Below, one piece after another: positions 57,083-64,000 of a DNA stretch of 64,000 nucleotides. Position numbers and translations under genes: made by a program. Where the stretch lies: the NCBI RefSeq assembly GCF_001514195.1, contig NZ_KQ948735.1, positions 125,172-189,171 on the forward strand, read 5' to 3'. How positions within the stretch are numbered: position 1 is the stretch's first letter; each line of letters opens with the position of its first letter. The DNA comes from Streptomyces griseorubiginosus. GTDB taxonomy: Bacteria; Actinomycetota; Actinomycetes; Streptomycetales; Streptomycetaceae. Under the pieces are notes generated by a model. That model worked only from the letters and a program-made list of their open reading frames with translations, was not told the origin of the DNA and made no database searches.

Positions 57083-58041
57083 TACGCCCGCAGCCGGGCC
57101 TGGGCCTCCGGTGGCGCCACGACCCGGTCCAGGCCCAGCAGCGCGGCGCCGAGGACGGGGGAGGCGGTCACCACCCGCGGTACGGCCTTCGGGGCCCGTT
57201 CGGCGAGCAGTTCCCTGATGCCGTCGTCGAGCTGGGGGTGCCGGGCCGCCAGGACGCTGCCACCGAGCAGGACCGGTGTCTCCTCGTCGAGGAGGTCGAG
57301 CCGGGTCAGCGCCACCGTCGCCATGGCGACCACCTCGTCGGCGAGGCGGTCGACCAGGGAGCGGGCCACCGGGTCACCGGCCGCGGCCGTGGCGAACAGC
57401 ACCGGAGTCAGTTCGTGGCGGCGGGCGGGAGCGATGTCCTCCAGGTGCAGGGCCTCGACGAGGGCGTACACGGACGGCAGCCCGAAGTGGGCCGGGAGCA
57501 CGCGCGCGAGGTCGGTGTCGACGCCCCGTCCGTCCTCCGCGCGGGACGCGTGCCACAGGGCCTCCTCGGCGAGCCCCCAGCCGCCGCCCCAGTCGCCGGA
57601 GATCCGGCCGAGCGCGGGGAAGCGGGCGGTACGGCCGTCGGGGCGCATGCCGACGCAGTTGATGCCCGCCCCGCACACCACGGCGACCCCGCGCGGTTCG
57701 GTGACACCGGCCCGCAGGATCGCGAAGGTGTCGTTGCGGACCTCCACGCTTTCGCCCCACGCGCGCGCGTGCAGGGCCGCCGCCAGCCGCTCCTCCTCGA
57801 CGGGGAAGTCGGCGTTGGCGAGACACGCCGAGACGTGCCCGACCGCGCTCACCCCGGCCGCGGCGAAGGCCCGCCCCACGGCGTCGGCGACAGTGTCCAC
57901 GGCCGCCTCGACGCCCACCACGGGCGGCCGGAACCCGCCGCCGCGGGCCGTGGCGAGGACGTTCCCGTCGTCCGCGACGACCGCGACGTCGGTCTTGCTG
58001 TTGCCGGCGTCGACGGCGAGGACGCTTGCGGTCAGGCCCAC
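57070..58041 (-). CDS. csnK: Amino-sugar kinase, BadF/BcrA-type ATPase family (CsnK-like)
   Basis: A 323-residue sugar kinase of the BadF/N-acetylglucosamine kinase group in the actin-like ATPase superfamily. The phosphate-binding loop is VLAVDAGNSKTDVAVV. RNDTFAILRAGVTEP supplies the catalytic Asp region, VVCGAGINCVGMRPDG follows, then ISGDWGGGWGLAEEAL and, near the C-terminus, VLLGGSVLAARHP. It probably phosphorylates the amino sugar released by the GH4 enzyme. The GTG start at 58041 overlaps the csnH stop by 10 nt. It is the last gene of csnR-E-F-G-H-K, a gene order described in Streptomyces lividans for chitosan-derived oligosaccharides. Confidence 0.82.
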   Translation of the reverse strand: MGLTASVLAVDAGNSKTDVAVVADDGNVLATARGGGFRPPVVGVEAAVDTVADAVGRAFAAAGVSAVGHVSACLANADFPVEEERLAAALHARAWGESVEVRNDTFAILRAGVTEPRGVAVVCGAGINCVGMRPDGRTARFPALGRISGDWGGGWGLAEEALWHASRAEDGRGVDTDLARVLPAHFGLPSVYALVEALHLEDIAPARRHELTPVLFATAAAGDPVARSLVDRLADEVVAMATVALTRLDLLDEETPVLLGGSVLAARHPQLDDGIRELLAERAPKAVPRVVTASPVLGAALLGLDRVVAPPEAQARLRAYYEA

Positions 58042-59297
58042 GCGAGATGCTCCCGGTTGTGTGCGATCAGTCGGTCGGTGAGGCCCTCGGCGTACGCGTA
58101 CTGGCCGACGAGGGGGTGCGCGAGCAGTGCCTTGAAGACCCGCTCGCGCCCGCCGTGCAGGGCGGCCGTCAGCGCCAGGTCCTCGTACGCGGTGACGTTG
58201 GCCATCAGGCCCGCGAACAGCGGGTCCACGGCGGGTACCGGCAGCGGGGTCGTCCCCTTCGGGCCCACCGCCGCCTGTACCTCGATCACCGCGTCGTCGG
58301 GCAGGAAGGGCAGCGTGCCCCGGTTGAGGGTGTTGACCACCTGGTAGGGGCTGCCCCCGCCGCCGAGCAGCCCGGCGGCCAGGTCGACCGCCGCCTCCGA
58401 GTAGTAGGCGCCGCCGCGCTTGGCGAGCAGTTCCGGCTTCTCGTCCAGGGCCGGATCGCCGTACATCCGCAGCAGTTCCGTCTCCATGGCGGCCACTTCG
58501 GCCGCCCGGGACGGCTTGGTGCCGAGTTCCCGTACGACCTCGTCGTGCGCGTAGAAGTAGCGCAGGTAGTACGACGGGACCACGCCGAGCCGCTCCAGGA
58601 CCGGGCGCGGCAGGCGCAGGTCGGCGGCGATCGCCTCACCGTGCTCGGAGAGCAGTTTGGACAGCACGTCCTCGCCCTCGGGGCCGCCGAGCCGTACACC
58701 TGTCTCCCAGGTGAGGTGGTTGAGGCCCACGTGGTCGAGGTGGACGTCGGCCGGGCTGACGCCGAGCAGCCGGGCGAACTTGCGCTGGAAGCCGATCGCC
58801 ACGTTGCACAGCCCGACCGCCTTGTGGCCGGCCTGGAGGAGGGCGCGGGTGACGATCCCGACGGGGTTGGTGAAGTCGATGATCCAGGCGTCCGGGTTGG
58901 TGCGGCGGACCCGTTCGGCGATGTCGAGGACGACCGGGACCGTGCGCAGCGCCTTGGCGAGGCCGCCCGCGCCGGTGGTCTCCTGGCCGACGCAGCCGCA
59001 CTCCAGGGGCCAGGTCTCGTCCTGCTGCCGGGCCGCCTGGCCGCCGACGCGCAGTTGGAGGAGCACGGCGTCGGCGCCGTCCACGCCCGCGTCCAGGTCC
59101 TGGGTCGTGGTGATCCGGCCGGGGTGCCCCTGCTTGGCGAAGATGCGCCGGGCGAGGCCGCCGACCAGCTCCAGGCGCTCGGCGGCCGGGTCGACGAGCA
59201 CGAGTTCCTCGACGGGCAGGGTGTCGCGCAGACGGGCGAAGCCGTCGATGAGTTCGGGGGTGTAGGTCGAGCCTCCGCCGACCACGGTGAGTTTCAT
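58032..59297 (-). CDS. csnH: GH4-family glycosidase (CsnH-like)
   Basis: A 421-residue GH4 glycoside hydrolase, a family that needs NAD+ and a divalent metal and cleaves by redox elimination. The NAD-binding start is MKLTVVGGGSTYTPELIDGF. Family motifs are DAVLLQLRVGGQAARQQDE, GQETTGAGGLAKALRTVPV, IIDFTNPVGIVTRALL and GLCNVAIGFQRKFAR with the metal-binding Cys. VHLDHVGLNHLTWE supplies the histidines. Many members act on 6-phospho-beta-glucosides; this operon context suggests glucosamine-containing oligosaccharides. The ATG at 59297 follows 6 nt after csnG. Confidence 0.88.
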   Translation of the reverse strand: MKLTVVGGGSTYTPELIDGFARLRDTLPVEELVLVDPAAERLELVGGLARRIFAKQGHPGRITTTQDLDAGVDGADAVLLQLRVGGQAARQQDETWPLECGCVGQETTGAGGLAKALRTVPVVLDIAERVRRTNPDAWIIDFTNPVGIVTRALLQAGHKAVGLCNVAIGFQRKFARLLGVSPADVHLDHVGLNHLTWETGVRLGGPEGEDVLSKLLSEHGEAIAADLRLPRPVLERLGVVPSYYLRYFYAHDEVVRELGTKPSRAAEVAAMETELLRMYGDPALDEKPELLAKRGGAYYSEAAVDLAAGLLGGGGSPYQVVNTLNRGTLPFLPDDAVIEVQAAVGPKGTTPLPVPAVDPLFAGLMANVTAYEDLALTAALHGGRERVFKALLAHPLVGQYAYAEGLTDRLIAHNREHLAWA

Positions 59298-59303
59298 ACG
59301 TGG

Positions 59304-60200
59304 TTAACCCTTCACTCCGGTCAGCGTGACGCCCTCGACGAACGCCTTCTGCGCGAAGAAGAACACGAGGATCACGGGGGCCATGACCAGCACGGTCGCG
59401 GCCATGGTGAGGTTCCAGTCGGTGTGGTGCATGCCCTTGAAGGACTCCAGGCCGTAACTGAGCGTCCAGGCGTTCTGGTTCTCCGAGGCGTAGATCTGCG
59501 GGCCGAAGTAGTCGTTCCAGGCGTAGAAGAACTGGAAGAGCGCCACGGCCGCGATCCCCGGCTTGGCCATCGGCACGACGACCTTCAGCAGGGTGCGCAG
59601 ATCGCCGCAGCCGTCGACCTTCGCCGCGTCCACGTACTCGTTGGGGATCGTCATCAGGAACTGCCGGAGCAGGAAGATCGAGAACGCGTCCCCGAAAGCC
59701 ATTGGGACGATCAGCGGCCACAGGGTGCCCGACAGGCCCAACTGCTTCGCCCAGAAGAGGTACATCGGGATGATGACGACCTGCGGCGGCAGCATCATCA
59801 TCGAGATCACCAGCATCAGGGAGAGATTGCGGCCGCGGAAGCGGAACTTGGCGAGCGCGTACGCCACCGGCACCGACGACACGACCGTAAGGACTGTTCC
59901 CAGTCCCGCGTAGACGAGCGTGTTGCGCCACCAGGTCAGGAAGCCCGGGGTGTCGAAGACGCGCTGGTAGTTGCCCCATTCCCAGGTGTGCGGGATCAGA
60001 TCGCGGCTGAGGGCCTGGCTGTCGCTCATCAGCGAGGTCAGGAACACGAACACGAAGGGAAGCGTGAAGAAGAGGGCGCCGGCGATGCCGAGGGAGTGGA
60101 TCGCGACCCATTCGAGGAGAGCCTTGCGGCGGGCCGTGCGTTCGGCGGGCGAGGCCGGGGTCTTCTTCAACTCCACCGGCCGGTCCAGTACTTGGGTCAT
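59304..60200 (-). CDS. csnG: Carbohydrate ABC transporter permease (CsnG-like)
   Basis: A 298-residue MalG-type permease with six helices. The N-terminal helix is HSLGIAGALFFTLPFVFVFL, and the cytoplasmic EAA loop that contacts the ATPase is EYVDAAKVDGCGDLRTLLKV. The C-terminus VEGVTLTGVKG is typical of MalG homologues. With csnF it forms the channel for sugars delivered by csnE. No ATPase gene is in the operon, as usual for Streptomyces sugar importers that share MsiK. The ATG at 60200 is 2 nt after csnF ends. Confidence 0.9.
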   Translation of the reverse strand: MTQVLDRPVELKKTPASPAERTARRKALLEWVAIHSLGIAGALFFTLPFVFVFLTSLMSDSQALSRDLIPHTWEWGNYQRVFDTPGFLTWWRNTLVYAGLGTVLTVVSSVPVAYALAKFRFRGRNLSLMLVISMMMLPPQVVIIPMYLFWAKQLGLSGTLWPLIVPMAFGDAFSIFLLRQFLMTIPNEYVDAAKVDGCGDLRTLLKVVVPMAKPGIAAVALFQFFYAWNDYFGPQIYASENQNAWTLSYGLESFKGMHHTDWNLTMAATVLVMAPVILVFFFAQKAFVEGVTLTGVKG

Positions 60201-60202
60201 GG

Positions 60203-61171
60203 TCAGTCACCTGCCTGGATGAGACCGCCCCGGCGCCGCATCAGGAACGCGGTGAACACCATCGACAGGGCGAAGAGGACGAGGGCGACGACGCACGCGG
60301 AGCCGTAGTCGAAGCGCTGGAAGCCGAGGTTGTAGACGAGCTGGGGGAGGGTCAGCGTGGACTTGTCCGGGTAGCCGGGCTCGAACTGGGTGCCCGCGCC
60401 CTGGATCACCCCCGAGGCGACCTTCCCGGCGATCAACGGCTGTGTGTAGTACTGCATGGTCTGGATCACGCCGGTGACCACGGCGAACATCACGATCGGC
60501 GAGATGTTGGGAAGGGTGACGAACCGGAACCGCTGCCACGCCGACGCCCCGTCCAGCTCGGCCGCCTCGTACTGCTCCTGCGGTACGTCGAGCAGCGCGG
60601 CCATGAAGATGACCATCAGGTCGCCGATGCCCCACAGGGCGAGCAGGGTGAGGGCGGGCTTGGACCAGGTGGGGTCGTTGAACCAGCCCGGTGCCGGGAT
60701 GCCCACCTTCTCCAGGATCGAGTTGACCGGTCCCGTACCCGGGTTGAGCAGGAACGCGAAGGCCATGGTCGCCGCGACGGGCGGGGCCAGGTAGGGCAGG
60801 TAGAAGAGCGTGCGGAAGACGCCCGTGCCCGTCTTGATCTTCGTGATGAGCATCCCGACCCCGAGACCGAACACGACCCGGAGACTCACCATCACCACGA
60901 CCAGCCACAGGGTGTTGCGCAGGGCAGGCCAGAAGAACGGGTAGTGCTCGAAGACGTAGGTCCAGTTCTTCGTCCCGCTCCAGGTCGGCGGCCGGAAGCC
61001 GTCGTAGTGCATGAACGAGAAGTAGACCGTCGAGATCAGCGGGTAGGCGAAGAAGACCGAGAAACCGATCAGCCAGGGCGACATGAAGGCGATCGTGCGC
61101 AGTGCCTGTTTCCGCCGCTTCGCGGCGAGGCCGGGACTGCGGCGCTTCGACTCCAGAGTGATCGTGGCCAT
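60203..61171 (-). CDS. csnF: Carbohydrate ABC transporter permease (CsnF-like)
   Basis: A 322-residue MalF-type permease with six helices. The first is IAFMSPWLIGFSVFFAYPLI, an opening common in Streptomyces sugar permeases (SPWLIGF). The EAA loop is QYEAAELDGASAWQRFRFVT. The ATG at 61171 shares one base with the csnE stop (TGATG), so the two are translationally coupled. Works with csnG and the lipoprotein csnE. Specificity is inferred from the operon only. Confidence 0.9.
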   Translation of the reverse strand: MATITLESKRRSPGLAAKRRKQALRTIAFMSPWLIGFSVFFAYPLISTVYFSFMHYDGFRPPTWSGTKNWTYVFEHYPFFWPALRNTLWLVVVMVSLRVVFGLGVGMLITKIKTGTGVFRTLFYLPYLAPPVAATMAFAFLLNPGTGPVNSILEKVGIPAPGWFNDPTWSKPALTLLALWGIGDLMVIFMAALLDVPQEQYEAAELDGASAWQRFRFVTLPNISPIVMFAVVTGVIQTMQYYTQPLIAGKVASGVIQGAGTQFEPGYPDKSTLTLPQLVYNLGFQRFDYGSACVVALVLFALSMVFTAFLMRRRGGLIQAGD

Positions 61172-62514
61172 CACTTCGCCTGCGCGATGTCCGTGTCGAT
61201 CTGCTTGGCCGCGGCGGCGAGGCCCTTCTTCAGGTCGGTGACCTTGCCGCTCTCGTAGTCGTAGCCGAGCTCCTGGATCGTCGTGAGGTACACGCCGCCG
61301 TTGATCGATGAGGGGGCCGTCGTCGAGTGCGGGTTCGCGGCGATGTCGAGGAAGGTCTTGAAGCGCGGGTCGTACGTCAGCTTCGGGGACTTCAGGGCCG
61401 CGAGCGTCGAGGGCACGTTGTGGATGGCGTTGGAGAAGCCGACCACGGCGTCCGTGTCCGTGGTGATGTACTTCAGGAACTCCCAGGCCGCGTTCTGCTT
61501 GGTGCTGTTGGCGGCGATGCCGGCGATGGTGCCGGTGATGTAGCCCTTGCCGTACTGGTCCGCCTGGTCGTCCGGGACGGGCAGCGGGGCCACGCCGATC
61601 TCGAAGCCCGGCTTGGCGTCCACGGCCATGCCCAGCCGCCACTCCCCGTCGAGCTGCATGGCGACCTGTCCGGTCTGGAAGGGGTGCTTGGGGCCCCACT
61701 CGTCGCCGAGTCCGGAGCGGTACTTCTCCAGCTTCTTGTAGCCGCCGAGTTCGTCGACGAGCTTCTTCTGGAGGGTGAACGCGGCGGCGACGGCCGGGTC
61801 CGTGGCGATCGTCGACTTGCCCGCCTTGTCGAAGTAGGTGGGCGAGAACTGGCCCAGGTAGTGCTCGGTCGTGGTCTCCCAGCCGTGGTAGTCGGGCATG
61901 AACCCGAGCTGCTTGTACGAATCGCCCTGGGGGATCGTCAGCTTCTTGGCGTCGGCCTCGAACTCGGACCAGGTCTTGGGGGGACTGGTGATCCCGGCCT
62001 TCTGGAACGCCGTCTTGTTGTAGTAGAGCCCGTAGGCGTCGCCGAGGAGCGGTGCGGCACAGCGGTCGCCGTCGAACTGGGTGTACTGGTTCATCGCGGC
62101 CGGGAAGGTGGTGTCCGGGTCGATGCCCGACTTCTTGAAGAAGGGGTTCAGGTCGACCAGCGCGCCCGAGGAGCAGAACTTGCCCACGTTGTTCGTGGTG
62201 AACGACGAGATGACGTCCGGGGCCTTGGGGCCGCCGGTGCGCAGTGCCTGGTTGATCTTGTCGTCGGTCATGTTGCCGACGACGTTGACGTGGATGTTGG
62301 GGTGCGCCTTCTCGAAGCCCGCGACCAGTGCCTTCACCCCCGCCACCTCGGAGTCCGCGCTCCAGGCGTGCCAGAAGTTGATGGTCGTCTCCTTGGACGC
62401 GTCGTCGTCGGCCCCCGAGGAGGCCTGGCCGGTACAGGCGGTGGTGACGAGCACGGCGGACACGGTCAGGGCAAAAGCCGCTTTTCGGGCGGACGAGGGT
62501 ATGGCTGAGCGCAT
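61171..62514 (-). CDS. csnE: Sugar-binding lipoprotein of ABC transporter (CsnE-like)
   Basis: A 447-residue extracellular solute-binding protein. The lipobox VTTAC puts the lipidated cysteine at residue 27. The binding fold follows: TINFWHAWSADSEVAGVKAL, GGPKAPDVISSFTTNNVGKF, GDAYGLYYNKTAFQKAGI, AMQLDGEWRLGMAVDA. It captures sugars at the membrane and hands them to csnF/csnG. In S. lividans the homologous protein is linked to chitosan oligosaccharides. The ATG at 62514 has GGGAGA 8 nt upstream. Only 54 nt separate it from csnR, with no terminator, so it is cotranscribed. Confidence 0.92.
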   Translation of the reverse strand: MRSAIPSSARKAAFALTVSAVLVTTACTGQASSGADDDASKETTINFWHAWSADSEVAGVKALVAGFEKAHPNIHVNVVGNMTDDKINQALRTGGPKAPDVISSFTTNNVGKFCSSGALVDLNPFFKKSGIDPDTTFPAAMNQYTQFDGDRCAAPLLGDAYGLYYNKTAFQKAGITSPPKTWSEFEADAKKLTIPQGDSYKQLGFMPDYHGWETTTEHYLGQFSPTYFDKAGKSTIATDPAVAAAFTLQKKLVDELGGYKKLEKYRSGLGDEWGPKHPFQTGQVAMQLDGEWRLGMAVDAKPGFEIGVAPLPVPDDQADQYGKGYITGTIAGIAANSTKQNAAWEFLKYITTDTDAVVGFSNAIHNVPSTLAALKSPKLTYDPRFKTFLDIAANPHSTTAPSSINGGVYLTTIQELGYDYESGKVTDLKKGLAAAAKQIDTDIAQAK

Positions 62515-62568
62515 GACGAGGTCTCCCAGGGGCGGGCGGTGAGGTGAGGGTGTGGGGGAGTCGGAGGG

Positions 62569-63762
62569 TCAGCGCGAGGTGTCGAAGACCTCGTCGCGGG
62601 TGGCCGCGAGCGCGCTCTCCAGCGCGCCGCGCAGTACGGGGTGTTCACGGACGTCGCCGACGACCAGCCGGGGCCGGGAGGCTGCCAGTTCCTCCAGCTC
62701 GTCCTGGACGAGGTCACGCAGGGTGTCGCCGCCGGCGGTGAGCGAGGCGCCGCTGAGGACGACGAGTTCGGGATCGAGGACGGACACGAGCGAGGCGAGA
62801 CCGGTGGCGAGACGGGTGGCGTAGGTCTGGAGGAGCAGCCGGTTCAGCACGGTTTCCTCGGCGACTGCTCGCTCCACGAGGGCGGCGGCGGCCTCGGCGT
62901 ACGGCCCGGAGGGGATGTCCGTCATGCCGAGCTCGCGGGCGAGGCGGGGGATGGCCTGGGAGCCGGCGAGCTCCTGGTAGCCACCGCTGTTGGCCTTGGT
63001 GACATGCCGTACCAGGGGTGCTCCGGGAACCGGCAGGAAACCTACCTCTCCCGCGCCGCCGGTCCAGCCGCGGTGCAGCCGGCCGCCGAGGACCAGGGCG
63101 GCGCCGAGGCCGCCCTCGTTCCACAGCAGCACGAAGTCCTCGTGCCCGCGGGCCGCGCCGAGCCGCTGCTCGGCCACGGCGACGAGGTTGACGTCGTTCT
63201 CGTACTCGACCGGCATCGGCAGGACGGCGGCGAGCTCGTCGAGGAGGGCCGGGGTGTGCCAGCCGGGCAGATGGGAGGCGTAGCGCAGCCGGCCCGTGTT
63301 GGGGTCGAAGGCGCCCGGGGTGCCGATGACGAGCCGGTGGAGGTCGCCGCGGGCGAGTCCGGCCGCCTTCACCGCGCCGTCCAGGGCATCGGTGACCTGG
63401 CGGACGACGGGCTGGGTGGGCCGCCGTCCCGGGGTCGGGAGTTCGTAGGAGCCCACCGTGCGGCCGGTGATGTCGGCGACCGCGGCGAGGATGCGCTCCG
63501 GGGTGACGTCGAGCCCGGCGGCGTACGCGGCGGTCGGGTCGACCTCGTACAGCTGGGCGTTGGGGCCCGGCCTGCCCTCGCTGGTGCCGGTGGCGAGGAC
63601 GAGCCCCGACGCCTCCAGGCGGGCCAGGAGCTGGGACGCGGTCGGCTTGGACAGCCCGGTGAGCTTGCCGATCCGGGTGCGGGAGAGGGGGCCGTGCTCC
63701 AGCAGGAGGTCGAGCGCGGCACGGTCGTTCATGGCGCGGAGCGTGCGTGGTGTGCCTGCCAT
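62569..63762 (-). CDS. csnR: ROK-family transcriptional repressor (CsnR-like)
   Basis: A 397-residue ROK regulator. The winged helix is at 10-70 (RAALDLLLEHGPLSRTRIGK, LTGLSKPTASQLLARLEASG). The sugar-kinase-like effector domain has VIGTPGAFDPNTGRLRYASH, the ROK signature VEYENDVNLVAVAEQRLGAA and LLWNEGGLGAALVLGGRLHR. The zinc cysteines of classic ROK kinases are absent: the region reads TKANSGGYQELAGSQAIPRL. In S. lividans CsnR represses the chitosanase gene and its own cluster. The ATG at 63762 has GAGAGGGG 6 nt upstream. The palindrome in its own promoter suggests autorepression. Confidence 0.88.
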   Translation of the reverse strand: MAGTPRTLRAMNDRAALDLLLEHGPLSRTRIGKLTGLSKPTASQLLARLEASGLVLATGTSEGRPGPNAQLYEVDPTAAYAAGLDVTPERILAAVADITGRTVGSYELPTPGRRPTQPVVRQVTDALDGAVKAAGLARGDLHRLVIGTPGAFDPNTGRLRYASHLPGWHTPALLDELAAVLPMPVEYENDVNLVAVAEQRLGAARGHEDFVLLWNEGGLGAALVLGGRLHRGWTGGAGEVGFLPVPGAPLVRHVTKANSGGYQELAGSQAIPRLARELGMTDIPSGPYAEAAAALVERAVAEETVLNRLLLQTYATRLATGLASLVSVLDPELVVLSGASLTAGGDTLRDLVQDELEELAASRPRLVVGDVREHPVLRGALESALAATRDEVFDTSR

Positions 63763-63816
63763 GGGTGCCCCTCTCCGTGACTACAGGGAAAAGACGACTC
63801 TAGAGAAAGATGACTG

Positions 63817-63832
63817 TTAGGAAGGTTTCCTA
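63817..63832. promoter_or_regulatory. Candidate CsnR operator
   Basis: TTAGGAAGGTTTCCTA holds a near-perfect palindrome (TAGGAA...TTCCTA, 63818-63832). It lies just downstream of the promoter -10, around +6 to +21, a position that blocks transcription when occupied. Confidence 0.65.
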
Positions 63833-63844
63833 TCGGATGCAGAG

Positions 63845-63873
63845 AACGTAGGTCTGGACCTCGGGAGAGTCAA
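63845..63873 (-). promoter_or_regulatory. Vegetative promoter of the csn operon
   Basis: On the minus strand TTGACT (63873-63868) and TACGTT (63850-63845) are 17 bp apart, a good match to TTGACN-N17-TANNNT. Transcription would start near 63838, giving a leader of about 75 nt before csnR. Confidence 0.7.
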
Positions 63874-63891
63874 GAGGGGGCGAACCAAGAA

Positions 63892-63925
63892 CCCCCGCAG
63901 GAAACGGAGTCGTTACCTGCGGGGG
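63892..63925 (-). terminator. Terminator of the gene entering from the right edge
   Basis: CCCCCGCAGG (63892-63901) pairs with CCTGCGGGGG (63916-63925), and inside it AACG pairs with CGTT around GAGT, giving a 14-bp stem with one mismatch. It follows the stop of the partial minus-strand gene by 20 nt. Confidence 0.75.
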
Positions 63926-63945
63926 CCGGTGGAGGGGAAGGGTTC

Positions 63946-64000
63946 TTACCGCACGTCGACGTAGTCGCCCGCGGCCGTCGCCGCACCGGTGGTGGCCGTG
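63946..64000 (-). CDS. C-terminal end of a minus-strand gene
   Basis: The last 17 codons of a gene that begins beyond the window: TATTGAATAAGDYVDVR then TAA at 63946. A strong terminator follows. Too short to assign; the Ala/Thr-rich end followed by GDYVDVR gives no family. Confidence 0.55.
   Translation of the reverse strand, partial: TATTGAATAAGDYVDVR

Overview
The window is high-GC actinobacterial DNA and almost certainly a Streptomyces chromosome. It carries rodlins, chaplins, a MelC1/MelC2 tyrosinase pair, paired dynamin-like proteins, a second SSB and a chitosan-oligosaccharide (csn) operon. From memory, the gene order resembles the S. coelicolor stretch that runs from rdlB/rdlA/chpD/chpA through chpF, melC and chpG to the csn genes, read in reverse. 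Names taken from that resemblance are knowledge-based and were not searched.

1-24 kb, the aerial surface coat. Three rodlin genes (one cut by the left edge) and an LCP ligase precede a short chaplin (chpD-like) and a long, sortase-anchored chaplin that has one chaplin domain and a Pro/Thr/His repeat stalk. An ATP-grasp gene, a GH26-like secreted glycosidase and an eight-gene minus-strand exopolysaccharide operon follow. The operon has an initiating phosphoglycosyltransferase, a Wzy-type polymerase, a MurJ-like flippase, a deacetylase, two GT4 enzymes, a Wzz-like protein and a CelD-type acetyltransferase. Then come chpF, three small secreted proteins of unknown function, a DUF5949/VKOR pair, melC1-melC2 and chpG. 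Sites resembling CGTAAC-N16/17-CGTTGA (a sigma-BldN type promoter) lie before the rodlins, chpF, chpG and one of the unknown secreted proteins.

23.5-36 kb. A DUF2087 regulator and a 2-hydroxyacid dehydrogenase converge on a 38-bp tandem repeat. Next are trmO, tRNA-Arg(UCU), the dynA-dynB septation pair, ssbB, a thioester-domain surface protein with a sortase signal, a small membrane protein with serine at every third position for 26 triplets, ettA, a thioesterase and an unknown protein.

36-44.9 kb. A MacB/FtsX-type exporter has an ATPase with an AbrB-like tail and two very large permeases. A group II truncated haemoglobin and a PCMT-like methyltransferase follow.

44.9-56.3 kb. A minus-strand signalling operon runs glnX-glnH-coiled coil-pknG-PP2C-vWA-FHA. 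It extends the mycobacterial GlnX-GlnH-PknG amino-acid sensing module with a phosphatase, a vWA protein and a collagen-like FHA protein.

56.5-64 kb. A small P-loop kinase is followed by csnR-E-F-G-H-K, with a clear promoter and an adjoining palindromic operator, and then the 3' end of a further minus-strand gene.
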